The position numbers and the translations under genes were made by a program. DNA of 64,000 nucleotides from Chryseobacterium luquanense (lineage in GTDB: Bacteria; Bacteroidota; Bacteroidia; Flavobacteriales; Weeksellaceae), in NCBI RefSeq assembly GCF_026460945.1, contig NZ_JAOVZV010000016.1:1-64000 (forward strand). The letters run 5' to 3'. Shown here in pieces: positions 25,750-35,292 of the stretch (positions within the stretch are counted from its first letter, which is position 1; the number at the start of each line of letters is the position of its first letter). A model generated the notes under the pieces. That model did not search any database, was not told where the DNA came from, and saw nothing but the letters and a program-made list of their open reading frames with translations.

Positions 25750-25790
25750 AAGCATGATTTCATAATCATTAAATTATTGAAACCATGCTT
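25750..25790 (-). terminator. Terminator after the TonB receptor gene
   Basis: Minus-strand AAGCATGGTTTCA (25790-25778) pairs with TGAAATCATGCTT (25762-25750), followed by a T-run. Confidence 0.75.
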
Positions 25791-25836
25791 AATTTTTAAT
25801 TTGAATGATGCTCGTTACTTATTCAAACTCTCAAAT

Positions 25837-28530
25837 CTAGAATGTTACATCCAAACCAACATAGAAATTAGCTTTCATAATCGGAGCATACACCATTCCG
25901 CCATCAAAGTAATTCCCAAAAGGATTTCTAAAATCCATAATTGCATTTTTTTGATAATAAGAAGTCAGGTTTTCTCCACCTAAATAAGCTCTCAGTTTTT
26001 TATTGAAATTTCTTGAAATCTGCGCATTCAAAACTGCATAAGATTCAGAATACATTGGCAACTGAAATTCTGCAGGATTTGTTGAGGTGTTTGGAAGTCT
26101 TTGTTTCCCAACTACATTCATTGTTGTATCAAAACTCCAAAATCCACCATGATTATTTTTGTTGGTTGAGTAAGCCAGATTCACAAAACCTCTGTGTTTC
26201 GCCATAAATGGAACTTCTCTTCTTCCATCCAAATAATCAGCCTGAACATCATAATATTTGTAAGCCAATCTCACATCAAAATTTTTGAAAGGCGTAAAGT
26301 CAAACTGAGTCTGGAAAGAGTTTGCGAAAGATTTTCCATCTAAATTATAGAAAGTTAACTGTTGAGGTGAACGATCTAGGTCTACCAAAACCTGATCCTG
26401 GAAATCAGTTCTGAAAAAATCTGCCATTATTGTAGATTTTCTTCCGAAAAGTTTGAATTCCTGCTGTAAACTTGCACCATAGTTCCACGCAATTTCCGGT
26501 TTTAAACCATAAATATCTCCGCCATTTTGTAAAATCTGAAGATTTCTGTTCGAGGCAAAATATTGCTGACTTTCCGCAAAAACATTCGCTGTTCTAAAGC
26601 CTCTCCCCGCAGAAAGTCTCAAAATTGTTTGTGGTGCAAAATCATATTTGAAATTCAATCTTGGTGTAAACTGAGTTCCTGCCAAATTATGAAAATCAGC
26701 TCTCGCTCCTGCAACCAAAGTGTATTTTAAGCCCGTTAAAGTATATTCAGCAAAAATTCCGGGAACAATTTCATTTCTCTTAAAATTGTTGGTTAAATAC
26801 GTTTCATCATAGCCGTCATACATGAAACTTGCTCCGGCTTTGTATTTATGATTGGTATTTCCTAAAATGCTCTCAAAAACTAAGTTAGAGTAATAGGTTT
26901 GTTGCTTTCCAGAATAATTTCTCAATCCAAAAAAACTATCCTGTTGATGAAAAGTGTACTGATTCATCCATCCTAAACTCTGATATGGTTTTCCTGCAAA
27001 AACATAACCTGTTTTATTCCAAACCTGAAATCTTGAAATATCGATTCCTACCCCGTAAAGTGGTTGTTTGTCCTGAGAAATTTTCTTGTCGAAACCGATT
27101 TGTCCGGCTGTTCTTTCGTCTTTAATGAAATTAATTCCGAAATGTGAACCAAATCCTGATTTTTCTAAATCATTAAAATTCAATAAGTAAGCTGCATTTA
27201 GCTGAGTTCCTTTCGGACGGTCTAGAAAACTGTCATCGTTCATATCGGTGTCGCCAAAAGTTCCGTTTCCATGAAGCAGAAATGTTTGTGACCACTTCTC
27301 GTTGATTGGCGAAACGCTTGTAATATTGGCTTCTGCTCTTCCATTAAAATCGGCGAAAAGATTTAAAGAAGTTTCCGGTTTTTCCGCATTTTTCAGAAAT
27401 TCAGTGTTGATTTGTCCGGTAATACTTTCGTAGCCGTTTGTTACCGTACTTCCACCTTTTGTAAGCTGAATACTCTCAATCCACCTTCCGGGAATAAAAT
27501 TTAGACCATATGCAGAAGCTAAACCCCTGATTTCTGGTAAAAGTTCTCTTGTTAAACTTGTGTATTTTTGGTCTAAACCGAGCATTTTAAGCTGTTTTGT
27601 TCCCGTAACTGCATTGCTGAAAGAAACATCAACCGTTGCGTTGGTTTCAAAACTTTCAGATAGATTACAACAAGCTGCTTTTAGTAACTCTTTTTTATCA
27701 ATATTAAAAACCAATCCAGCTTCTTTTTTATTGATTGAAGTCGCCGCTTTTGAGCCTAAAATATTGACTTGCTCAATGTTTTTTTCTGAATTTCCGTGCT
27801 GTGAGTGATCTTCTGCATCTTTTTTACCATCATCGTGGTTATCGTGCTTTGACTCTTCTTCAAAATGAACTTTCGGATTTTTTTCTCCAAATGGGATTTC
27901 TCTGTCATACAAACAACAGTCGGGAAGATTTTTGTAGACTGCATTGGTTGACTTGAATTTTTCGTTATCGTGACCAACATCTGCAATTTTCTTTAAAATT
28001 TTATCTGATGAAGTTTTTACAGGATCAAATTTTAATGTTACTGTTTGTTTTTCCGCATCCCATTCTGCGAAATCTGCTCCAGAATCTTTTGCAGCCTTTT
28101 CAATACGAGCTTTACAAGAACCGCAGTTTCCTTTTACATAAAATTCATTCTCGTTTTTTGAATGATTATCATGTTTTTCAGTTGCAATTATTGGTTGTAA
28201 ATCTCTTTCGTAATGACAACATCCTGGAAGTTTTTCGTAAGTTTCGGCAGATGCTTTGAATTTTTCATTATCATGACCGGCTTCAGCAACTTTTTTTAGG
28301 ATGTTTTTGGGAGAGATATTTCCTTCAGTTTCTAAAGTTAGCGTTTGAGAATCGATGGAGTATCTTGCTGATTTCGCTCCAGCTTTTATTGCGGTAGTTT
28401 CAATTCTTTCTTTGCACATCTCACAGTTTCCTTTTACCTGAAACAGATTTTTAGAAAGATTTTGTGCCGATATAAATGTTGATAATAAGAATAATGTTCC
28501 AAGAATTAACTTGGTAATATATAATTTCAT
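25837..28530 (-). CDS. TonB-dependent receptor with two N-terminal HMA (copper-chaperone-like) domains
   Basis: 897 aa from the ATG at 28530, which starts a signal peptide (MKLYITKLILGTLFLLSTFISA); 15 upstream codons are discounted. Residues 27-110 and 127-210 are two related HMA-like modules, each with CxxC (36-39, 136-139), a GHDNEKFK block and a CC pair (104-105, 205-206). A His/Asp-rich linker (229-246) follows, then the TonB plug (from about 253) and a beta-barrel ending in an aromatic-rich strand (FYVGLDVTF). It probably binds copper or another soft metal at the outer membrane. The next gene downstream in transcription is across a terminator; the Cys/His-rich small gene lies 105 bp upstream on the same strand. 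Confidence 0.88.
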   Translation of the reverse strand: MKLYITKLILGTLFLLSTFISAQNLSKNLFQVKGNCEMCKERIETTAIKAGAKSARYSIDSQTLTLETEGNISPKNILKKVAEAGHDNEKFKASAETYEKLPGCCHYERDLQPIIATEKHDNHSKNENEFYVKGNCGSCKARIEKAAKDSGADFAEWDAEKQTVTLKFDPVKTSSDKILKKIADVGHDNEKFKSTNAVYKNLPDCCLYDREIPFGEKNPKVHFEEESKHDNHDDGKKDAEDHSQHGNSEKNIEQVNILGSKAATSINKKEAGLVFNIDKKELLKAACCNLSESFETNATVDVSFSNAVTGTKQLKMLGLDQKYTSLTRELLPEIRGLASAYGLNFIPGRWIESIQLTKGGSTVTNGYESITGQINTEFLKNAEKPETSLNLFADFNGRAEANITSVSPINEKWSQTFLLHGNGTFGDTDMNDDSFLDRPKGTQLNAAYLLNFNDLEKSGFGSHFGINFIKDERTAGQIGFDKKISQDKQPLYGVGIDISRFQVWNKTGYVFAGKPYQSLGWMNQYTFHQQDSFFGLRNYSGKQQTYYSNLVFESILGNTNHKYKAGASFMYDGYDETYLTNNFKRNEIVPGIFAEYTLTGLKYTLVAGARADFHNLAGTQFTPRLNFKYDFAPQTILRLSAGRGFRTANVFAESQQYFASNRNLQILQNGGDIYGLKPEIAWNYGASLQQEFKLFGRKSTIMADFFRTDFQDQVLVDLDRSPQQLTFYNLDGKSFANSFQTQFDFTPFKNFDVRLAYKYYDVQADYLDGRREVPFMAKHRGFVNLAYSTNKNNHGGFWSFDTTMNVVGKQRLPNTSTNPAEFQLPMYSESYAVLNAQISRNFNKKLRAYLGGENLTSYYQKNAIMDFRNPFGNYFDGGMVYAPIMKANFYVGLDVTF

Positions 28531-28635
28531 TTGTTTAAAATTTAGATTAATTGAATTAATGTAACAGTTTAACAATGTAATAGTGTAGCCAATCTATTGA
28601 TAGATTGGTAAACTGGTACATCGTTACATTTTTAA

Positions 28636-29004
28636 TCAACCTAATTTTGGCGGTTGCCAAATCTCTTTTAAACCGTTTGAAATGTAAGGGTTAGAATATT
28701 GTACCTGAATTTTAGAAAAAGTTTTAAAGGTGGAAAATTCCCAAAAAGTGTTTTTGGCAAAATTGTTTTCAATAAAACTAAAACACACTGCACAAGTAGA
28801 GCAGCAGTCATCAGTACAAGATTTATGGTCTTGTTTGCTGTTTTTAGAATCGTGATGATTGTTTTGATTTTTATCGCAACAAGATTTTGTTTTCGATTCT
28901 GTTTTACAGCAGTTTTCATGTGAAACCTGAGCATAAAAATTATCTTTAGGAATCAGAAAAATTCCCAAGCAAAAGATAATTAATAAAAGCTGTATTGGTT
29001 TCAC
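28636..29004 (-). CDS. Cys/His-rich secreted small protein, probable metal binder
   Basis: 122 aa with an N-terminal hydrophobic segment (about 4-25). The middle is packed with Cys and His (ENCCKTESKTKSCCDKNQNN, then HHDSKNSKQDHKSCTDDCC and CAVC), which fits binding of Cu, Zn or Cd. The C-terminus (EIWQPPKL) is typical of small proteins near flavobacterial metal efflux or receptor genes. It lies upstream of, and in line with, the HMA-TonB receptor, so cotranscription is plausible. No enzymatic motif. Confidence 0.7.
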   Translation of the reverse strand: MKPIQLLLIIFCLGIFLIPKDNFYAQVSHENCCKTESKTKSCCDKNQNNHHDSKNSKQDHKSCTDDCCSTCAVCFSFIENNFAKNTFWEFSTFKTFSKIQVQYSNPYISNGLKEIWQPPKLG

Positions 29005-29026
29005 AGTGCAAATTTAAGAAAAATAT

Positions 29027-29647
29027 TTAAAGTGCAGCGCCAACTTGTTTTGCACAATCATGCCATGGTTCTCCATGAGCAGGATTAAGTTTTGGTTTCG
29101 GACCTGTATTGGCAACTGCAGGTTGAGAAGCAGGAACTGGTTGTGGAGCTTGTACAGGCATATTTTGAGCTGCAGGAGGAGCTCCAGGTTTGCTATTTAA
29201 AGGTTGCCCTACAGCAATATCACATCTGTGACCAGGTTCCCCGTGTGGTGGATTCATTCCGGGAGCAGTTTTTACCGGAGTTGCATTCCCTTTATTCATC
29301 GAGTTTGGATCGATTTGAACCGTATTATTTCCGTTAACCTGAATGTTTTGAGTCGCTGGTTGTGCTGCAGGAGCAGAACCATTTAAAGGTTGTCCGACAG
29401 GAATTTCACATTTATGACCAGGTTGTCCATGTGGAGGGTTCATTCCAGGAGCGGTAACCATCGTAGAGCCATTTTGAACATTTGAAGTTTGAATTCCCGC
29501 TTGATCGATCAATGATGGCTTTGGAGAGTTCATTGCAACGTTCGGTTGAGTTCCGCTTTCGTCTTTTAAATATGTTGGTTTTTCGTCTTTTTTACATGAA
29601 ACAGCAACTAATGAAGTCGCTAAAAGGCCAAAAAGTAAATTTTTCAT
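29027..29647 (-). CDS. Lipoprotein with three HGxPGHxC repeats
   Basis: 206 aa from the ATG at 29647 (MKNLLFGLLATSLVAVSC). The lipobox Cys18 predicts an outer- or inner-membrane lipoprotein. Three repeats of about 50-60 aa carry NPPHGQPGHKCEIPVGQPLN, NPPHGEPGHRCDIAVGQPLN and NPAHGEPWHDCAKQVGAAL, joined by Ala/Pro/Gln-rich linkers. The regular His-His-Cys pattern suggests metal or haem binding. I have seen the repeat in Flavobacteriia without a function. It ends 22 bp before the Cys/His-rich gene begins, so the three genes may form one metal-related unit. Confidence 0.8.
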   Translation of the reverse strand: MKNLLFGLLATSLVAVSCKKDEKPTYLKDESGTQPNVAMNSPKPSLIDQAGIQTSNVQNGSTMVTAPGMNPPHGQPGHKCEIPVGQPLNGSAPAAQPATQNIQVNGNNTVQIDPNSMNKGNATPVKTAPGMNPPHGEPGHRCDIAVGQPLNSKPGAPPAAQNMPVQAPQPVPASQPAVANTGPKPKLNPAHGEPWHDCAKQVGAAL

Positions 29648-29726
29648 AATAAATTTCTTCATAAAAAACAAAATTAGCAAAACATTTTGGATTGTTTTGC
29701 TAATTTAAATTTATTTTAACGTTCGT

Positions 29727-30413
29727 TTAGTTCTTAACCAACAGTCTGAAACCTTCTCCGTGAACGTTGATGATTTCTAAACCTTCGTCGTCTTTCAAAA
29801 GTTTACGAAGTTTAGCAATATAAACGTCCATACTTCTTGCTGTAAAATAGTTTTCTTTTTTCCAGATTTTTCTTAATGCTAAATCTCTCGGCATGAAGTC
29901 GTTTCTGTGAAGGCATAGTAATTTTAAAAGCTCGTTTTCTTTTGGCGAAAGTTTATATTCATTATCACCAACTCTCAATTGTCTCAACATGGAATCGAAG
30001 AAAATATTGCTGATTTTGAACTGCTCTTGCTCTTCATTTTCCAACGTAGAACTTCTCTGAAGAATTGCCTTTATTTTATATAAAAGAAGCTCAGTATCAA
30101 ATGGTTTTGTGATGTAATCATCTGCTCCCAATTGGTAACCTTTTAGAATGTCTTCTCTCATATTTCTTGCTGTCAAGAAAATGATGGGTGTGTTTTTGTC
30201 GATTTTTTTCACGTCTTCTGCTAAAGAAAATCCGTCTTTTTTCGGCATCATTACATCGAAGATACAAATGTCGAATTCGCTTTCTGTAAATTCTTTTAAA
30301 CCTTGCTCTCCATCTACAGCAAGTGTAACCTCAAAGTTGTTTATGGTAAGATAATCTTTTAGTACTGCGCCGAAACTCTGGTCGTCTTCTACTAATAATA
30401 TTCTGTTGCTCAT
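29727..30413 (-). CDS. OmpR-family response regulator
   Basis: 228 aa. Receiver domain 1-120 with phospho-acceptor Asp53 (CIFDVMMPKKDG), switch Thr (FLTARN) and Lys (ITKPFD); winged-helix DNA-binding domain 130-228 (LSPKENELLKLL, SMDVYIAKLRKLL). The best match in memory is the RprY type of Bacteroidota. It lies 38 bp after its histidine kinase in the same operon. The target genes are unknown. Confidence 0.93.
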   Translation of the reverse strand: MSNRILLVEDDQSFGAVLKDYLTINNFEVTLAVDGEQGLKEFTESEFDICIFDVMMPKKDGFSLAEDVKKIDKNTPIIFLTARNMREDILKGYQLGADDYITKPFDTELLLYKIKAILQRSSTLENEEQEQFKISNIFFDSMLRQLRVGDNEYKLSPKENELLKLLCLHRNDFMPRDLALRKIWKKENYFTARSMDVYIAKLRKLLKDDEGLEIINVHGEGFRLLVKN

Positions 30414-30451
30414 ATGTTTTTATATTTTATTATTTGTTTAAAAATTATTAA

Positions 30452-31999
30452 TTATGCCATTGGAAGTTTGATGATGAATTTACTTCCCTGATCTTTTTCT
30501 GAATCTACAATGATTTGTCCTTTATGAAGTTCTACGATTTTTTTTACGTAAGAAAGTCCCAAACCTTGCCCTTTTACATTGTGAATATTTCCGGTTTCTT
30601 CGCGGAAGAATTTCTCAAAAATCTTGGTTTTATTGTGAGTTTCCATTCCCATTCCTTTGTCTGAAATTTCCAAAACGTACCAATTTCCTTCATTATGGGT
30701 TTTTATACTTATTTCAGGTGCTTCCGGAGAGTATTTATTGGCGTTATCCAAAAGATTCACCAACATATTTGAAATGTGGAATTCGTCAATTTTAAAATTA
30801 TATTTATCTGCATTAAATTCCTGAATCAATGTTCCGTTTCGTTGTTGAATAATCAAGTTGAATGATTCTGTTGTTCTCTTTATTAATTCTCTTACGTTCG
30901 TTTCTTTTAAGAATAATTCAACCTCGTTTCGTTCGAGTTTAGACATATTCAGAACATTTTCAACCTGCTTTTTCATCCTCAGATTTTCTTGTTTGATAAG
31001 GTTTGAGTAATATTTGACTTTATCCGGATTAGTTGCAATTTTATCATTTGCCAAAGAATCTGTTGCCACTGAAATTGTAGCCAAAGGCGTTTTAAATTCG
31101 TGTGACATATTGTTGATGAAATCAGTTTTTACTTCTGCGAGTTTTTTCTGCCTCATCATATAATTAATGGAAATGATATAAATTCCCAAAATCGTCAACA
31201 ATGAAAGGAAAGTTCCCAAAAGCATCGGCCAATTGTTCATCGCCAAAGAATATTCTTTTTTAGGAAAAACAAGTGCTAAAGTGTAAAGAGTACGATCTTT
31301 ATTATCCGTAAATAATGGGTAAGAATAAGAATTAGTATCTTTTTTCTCTTTAAAAACTTTATTAACGATATTGGTCAGTTTATTATTTTTATCTGAAATG
31401 CCGTAGCCAAAATCGGAGGTGATGCCTTTCATTCTTAATTCTTTGGTAATGACAGAATCTAAAACTGTAGGATCAACTCTTTTATTAATGGGTAAATTAT
31501 TGCCGTAGACTTCAACAAATTCTTTTAAACTATAATCCCCATTTCTAATATCTTGATTTAGCTCCGAAGTAAGTATTTCTCGTTTGGTCGTGTCCTTTTT
31601 TACTTTGTAGGCTGCATCATCGGTGTACATCGTAGTAAGTCTGAGAGAATCACCTTGTCTGGAAATTGGCAATTTTATGGTTTCTGTGAGATTTCGGTAA
31701 TATACAATCGATTTTTGAGTTCCGGAGTCTTGAGTCTGCTGGATCGTTGTAAGAGATGGTTTGTCTTTATTTGCTTTTACGTCATCTCGAAAATTTGGAT
31801 AATTTTCATTGAAAAGTTTTTCAACCTCAAGTTCAGCAATGTTTTTTGAAGTATTTTCTAAAGCGGAATAGACTTTGTTGGAGAATTCCTGTTCCAAAGC
31901 TACATAATAACCTTTAAGCCAATAAAACTGCAGCGTGACAAATACGATAAGAGATATTGTCATGAAAACCGAGATTATCGGGATGAATTTGTTATTCAT
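30452..31999 (-). CDS. Sensor histidine kinase (RprX-like)
   Basis: 515 aa. Two membrane helices (about 7-28 and 257-280) enclose a periplasmic sensor of about 225 residues. The H-box NNMSHEFKTPLATI has His300, followed by the N-box (NLLDNANKYSPE), G1 (DKGMGM) and G2 (GQGLGLSYVKKI) of the ATPase domain. It phosphorylates the response regulator encoded next. The sensor domain resembles none that I know, so the signal is not readable. Confidence 0.93.
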   Translation of the reverse strand: MNNKFIPIISVFMTISLIVFVTLQFYWLKGYYVALEQEFSNKVYSALENTSKNIAELEVEKLFNENYPNFRDDVKANKDKPSLTTIQQTQDSGTQKSIVYYRNLTETIKLPISRQGDSLRLTTMYTDDAAYKVKKDTTKREILTSELNQDIRNGDYSLKEFVEVYGNNLPINKRVDPTVLDSVITKELRMKGITSDFGYGISDKNNKLTNIVNKVFKEKKDTNSYSYPLFTDNKDRTLYTLALVFPKKEYSLAMNNWPMLLGTFLSLLTILGIYIISINYMMRQKKLAEVKTDFINNMSHEFKTPLATISVATDSLANDKIATNPDKVKYYSNLIKQENLRMKKQVENVLNMSKLERNEVELFLKETNVRELIKRTTESFNLIIQQRNGTLIQEFNADKYNFKIDEFHISNMLVNLLDNANKYSPEAPEISIKTHNEGNWYVLEISDKGMGMETHNKTKIFEKFFREETGNIHNVKGQGLGLSYVKKIVELHKGQIIVDSEKDQGSKFIIKLPMA

Positions 32000-32178
32000 T
32001 GCATATGGTGATTAAAATTGTGAGTGTTAAAATTAAACATTTTAAGATTTGGTAAACAAAAAATGCGCCAGAATATTGTGTATTTTTTCTTAAAACGATG
32101 CTTTTTAACATTTTATTATAAATTGATAGCGTATTTCTTAATGAAACTTGTGATATTTATTAACCAAAAACTATAATT

Positions 32179-32676
32179 ATGAACTCAGAAATTATTTTTA
32201 ATCAGGATTTTGCTTCTAAAAGTATTTATGTAATGAAAGTTTACAATGCAGATGTTTTAAAAGTTTGGGAATATTTTACAAAACCCGAGCTGCTCGATTT
32301 GTGGTGGGCGCCAAAACCCTGGAAATGTGAAACTGAAAATTTAAATTTTGAAGAAGGTGGAGTTTGGCTCTATTCAATGAACGGACCTGCAGGTGAAAAA
32401 ATATTTTCAATGGTAAAGTACGGAGAAATTAATGAGCATAGAAGTTTTGACGGAATTGATGCATTTTGCGACGAAAACGGAAATGTAGATAAAAATTTTC
32501 CACAAACTCAATGGCTGATTGGTTTTACCGGTGTGGAAGAGGGGACGAAGGTTTCTGTGAATATGCATTTTCAATCAGAAGATGATATGAAAAAACAACT
32601 GAAAATGGGTTTTGAAGAAGGTTTTAAAATGGGTTTAAATCAGCTTGAAGAAATTTTTGATAATTTTAAAATTTGA
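32179..32676 (+). CDS. SRPBCC (AHSA1-like) domain protein
   Basis: 165 aa, single START/AHSA1 fold: YNADVLKVWEYFTKPELLDL at the start, WWAPKPWKCETENLNFEEGG, and a C-terminal helix (FKMGLNQLEEIFDNF). These small cytoplasmic proteins bind hydrophobic ligands; the ligand is unknown. It is monocistronic, divergent from the kinase gene and has its own terminator. Confidence 0.87.
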   Translation: MNSEIIFNQDFASKSIYVMKVYNADVLKVWEYFTKPELLDLWWAPKPWKCETENLNFEEGGVWLYSMNGPAGEKIFSMVKYGEINEHRSFDGIDAFCDENGNVDKNFPQTQWLIGFTGVEEGTKVSVNMHFQSEDDMKKQLKMGFEEGFKMGLNQLEEIFDNFKI

Positions 32677-32708
32677 GAATGTATTATTTGAAAATTATAC
32701 TTATAAAT

Positions 32709-32741
32709 AAAAATGGAAAGTAAAAATTACTCTCCATTTTT
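32709..32741. terminator. Terminator between convergent genes
   Basis: AAAAATGGA (32709-32717) pairs with TCCATTTTT (32733-32741), with AGTA/TACT extending the stem. Confidence 0.8.
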
Positions 32742-32759
32742 TTATAATTCATGAATTTT

Positions 32760-33101
32760 TCAAATTAATTCTTCTTCCTGAAAATAATGAATGATCGCTT
32801 TCTTCATCAAAAGCTGCTGTTCATTCGGTTTCAACTCCGGAAGTTTTTCCAACTCGTCAAAGTGCGGATATCCATCTTTGTCGTAATGGGTAAATTTAAA
32901 ATAACCGAAAGGTTCAAGTAATCTGCAAACTGCGATGTGAAGGATATTCAGTTTGTCATCTTTCGTATATTTTTGTTGTCCGCTTCCCAATTCCTGTACA
33001 CCTATTAAAAATAAAATGGTATCAATCTGCGGATGTTTTTCTGTGTCAAAATTGGTTTCAAAAAATTCTTCAACCTTTGCCCATAATTCTGCTTCTGTCA
33101 T
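32760..33101 (-). CDS. Conserved hypothetical protein
   Basis: 113 aa, cytoplasmic and mostly helical (MTEAELWAKVEEFFETNF, LFLIGVQELGSGQ, LLEPFGYF). No motif identifies a function. It is 54 bp downstream of the prolyl oligopeptidase gene on the same strand, so may be cotranscribed. I remember it only as a conserved hypothetical of Flavobacteriia. Confidence 0.72.
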   Translation of the reverse strand: MTEAELWAKVEEFFETNFDTEKHPQIDTILFLIGVQELGSGQQKYTKDDKLNILHIAVCRLLEPFGYFKFTHYDKDGYPHFDELEKLPELKPNEQQLLMKKAIIHYFQEEELI

Positions 33102-33155
33102 ATTTTAAGAATGTGTTTTATTGTGGTTAAATCAAAGTTTTATGTTGATTTTAAA

Positions 33156-35201
33156 TTAAATTTTATTTTCAAGTTTCATCAAAAACGCATATTCCAGTGC
33201 ATCTTCTTTTAAAGATTCAAATCTTCCGCTTGCTCCACCGTGTCCGGAGCTCATATCTGTTTTGAAAATTAAAATATTGTTATCTGTTTTCAGTTCTCTC
33301 AATTTTGCGGTCCATTTTGCGGGTTCCCAATATTGTACCTGAGAATCATGAAAACCGGTTGTAATCAATAAATGCGGATAATTTTTCGCTTCGACATTAT
33401 CGTATGGCGAATATTCTTTCATATAATGATAATATTCTTCGTCGTTCGGATTTCCCCATTCGTCATATTCTCCTGTCGTTAAAGGGATTGTTTCGTCTAG
33501 CATCGTAGAAACCACATCCACAAAAGGAACTTGCGCTACAATTCCGTTGAATAAAGCGGGTTCGTAATTCATCACAGCTCCAACCAAAAGTCCGCCTGCG
33601 CTTCCTCCCATTGCGTATAAATGTTTTGAAGAAGTATAATTTTCTTTTACTAAATATTTTCCGGCATCAATGAAATCGAAGAAAGTATTTTTCTTAAACA
33701 GCATTTTACCGTCTTCATACCATTCTCTCCCTAAATATTCTCCACCACGAATATGAGCGATTGCATAAATAAATCCTCGGTCTAAAATTGATAATCTTAC
33801 ATTAGAAAAACTCGCATCAACGGTGTGACCATAACTTCCATAACCATATAGAAGAACCGGAGTTTCTGCTGTTTTCTTTGTATCTTTATGATAAACCAGA
33901 GAAATTGGAATTTTTACTTCTCCGTCTCTTGAGTCTGCCCAGATTCTTTCAGAAATATAATTTTCAGGATTAAATTTTCCACCCAAAACTTCCTGTTGCT
34001 TTAAAAGTTTAGTGGTTTTATCTTTTAAATTGTATTCGTAAGTAGAACTTGGCTGAGTTAAAGAAGTGTAACCGTAACGCAAAACTTCAGTGTCAAATTC
34101 TAAATTAGTTCCGATATAAGCAGTGTAAGTAGGGTCTGAAAATGGTAAATAATATGATTCCTGAGTTTTTTCGTCGATGATTTTTATTTGAAGCAAACCT
34201 TCTTCTCTTTCTTCAAGAATCAGATAATTTTTGAAAATTTCAAAACCTTCCAACAAAACTTCTTCTCTGTGCGGAATGACATCCACCCAGTTTTCCATTC
34301 CGCAATTGTCAATTTTTGTTTTTACAATTTTAAAATTGGTTGCGTCATCTGCATTGGTAATGATATAAAATTCATCTTCATAATGTTCCACAGAATATTC
34401 CAGATCGTCGATTCTTGGCTGAATCACTTTCCAATCAGCAAAAACATTGTCTGAAGGGATAAAATGATGTTCATCTGAAATCGTACTAGAACTCGCCATG
34501 AAAATGTATTCCATAGATTTGGTCTTGAAAACATTCACATCAAAAGTTTCGTCTTCTTCATGAAAAATTAGAACATCTTCTGAAGTATCTGTTCCCAGTT
34601 TGTGTCTGTAAACTTTGTAAGCTCTTAAGCTTTCATCTTTTCGGATATAGAAAACATGCTCATTATCATTTGCCCAAACTGCTTTTCCGGTTGTATTTTC
34701 AATTTTATCTGAATGAATTTCTCCTGTTTTTAAATTTTTAAAATTTAAAGTATAAATTCTTCTTCCGACATTGTCTGAAGAAAATGAAGCCAATTCATTA
34801 TTTGGGCTTACCGCAACATTTGCAACTTCGAAAAATTCTTCTCCTTCTGCAAGAATATTCACGTCGAGAACGATTTCTTCTTCATTTTCTAGCGTTTTAT
34901 ATTTTCTGCAAAAAATTGGATATTCTTTTCCTTCTTCATAACGCACGATGTACCAGTATTCATTGAAAAAATAAGGCAAAGATTCATCATCTTTTTTATA
35001 TCGGGCTTTCATTTCTTCGTAAAGCTGTTCCTGAAATTGCTCCGTATCTTTCATGATTTCATCTGCATAAGTATTTTCTTCTTCAAGATATTTGATGACA
35101 TCGGGATTTTCTCTTTCATTCATCCAGAAATAATGGTCTGTTCTTCTGTCACCGTGAATTTCAAGTAGTTTTTCTATTTTTTTTGCCTTAGGAGCTTCCA
35201 T
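33156..35201 (-). CDS. ptrB: Oligopeptidase B-like S9 serine peptidase
   Basis: 681 aa. N-terminal seven-bladed propeller (about 70-410) and C-terminal alpha/beta-hydrolase domain. The nucleophile is Ser534 in GGSAGG, with Asp and His expected near FVDVVSTMLDETIPLTTGEY and in SSGHGGASGR (His). YGYGSYG (oxyanion region) and RGGEYLGREWYEDG are typical of oligopeptidase B, which cuts short peptides after basic residues. No signal peptide, so cytoplasmic. The specificity call rests on family resemblance only. Confidence 0.9.
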   Translation of the reverse strand: MEAPKAKKIEKLLEIHGDRRTDHYFWMNERENPDVIKYLEEENTYADEIMKDTEQFQEQLYEEMKARYKKDDESLPYFFNEYWYIVRYEEGKEYPIFCRKYKTLENEEEIVLDVNILAEGEEFFEVANVAVSPNNELASFSSDNVGRRIYTLNFKNLKTGEIHSDKIENTTGKAVWANDNEHVFYIRKDESLRAYKVYRHKLGTDTSEDVLIFHEEDETFDVNVFKTKSMEYIFMASSSTISDEHHFIPSDNVFADWKVIQPRIDDLEYSVEHYEDEFYIITNADDATNFKIVKTKIDNCGMENWVDVIPHREEVLLEGFEIFKNYLILEEREEGLLQIKIIDEKTQESYYLPFSDPTYTAYIGTNLEFDTEVLRYGYTSLTQPSSTYEYNLKDKTTKLLKQQEVLGGKFNPENYISERIWADSRDGEVKIPISLVYHKDTKKTAETPVLLYGYGSYGHTVDASFSNVRLSILDRGFIYAIAHIRGGEYLGREWYEDGKMLFKKNTFFDFIDAGKYLVKENYTSSKHLYAMGGSAGGLLVGAVMNYEPALFNGIVAQVPFVDVVSTMLDETIPLTTGEYDEWGNPNDEEYYHYMKEYSPYDNVEAKNYPHLLITTGFHDSQVQYWEPAKWTAKLRELKTDNNILIFKTDMSSGHGGASGRFESLKEDALEYAFLMKLENKI

Positions 35202-35230
35202 CTAATGTTAATTCTTTTTCAAATTTAATT

Positions 35231-35267
35231 AAAAAAAAACCATCTTTCCTGTTTCCCGGAAAGACGG
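35231..35267 (-). terminator. Terminator after hemD
   Basis: Minus-strand CCGTCTTTCC (35267-35258) pairs with GGAAAGATGG (35249-35240), followed by nine T. Confidence 0.88.
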
Positions 35268-35292
35268 CTGATTTTATAGATATTATTAAAGT

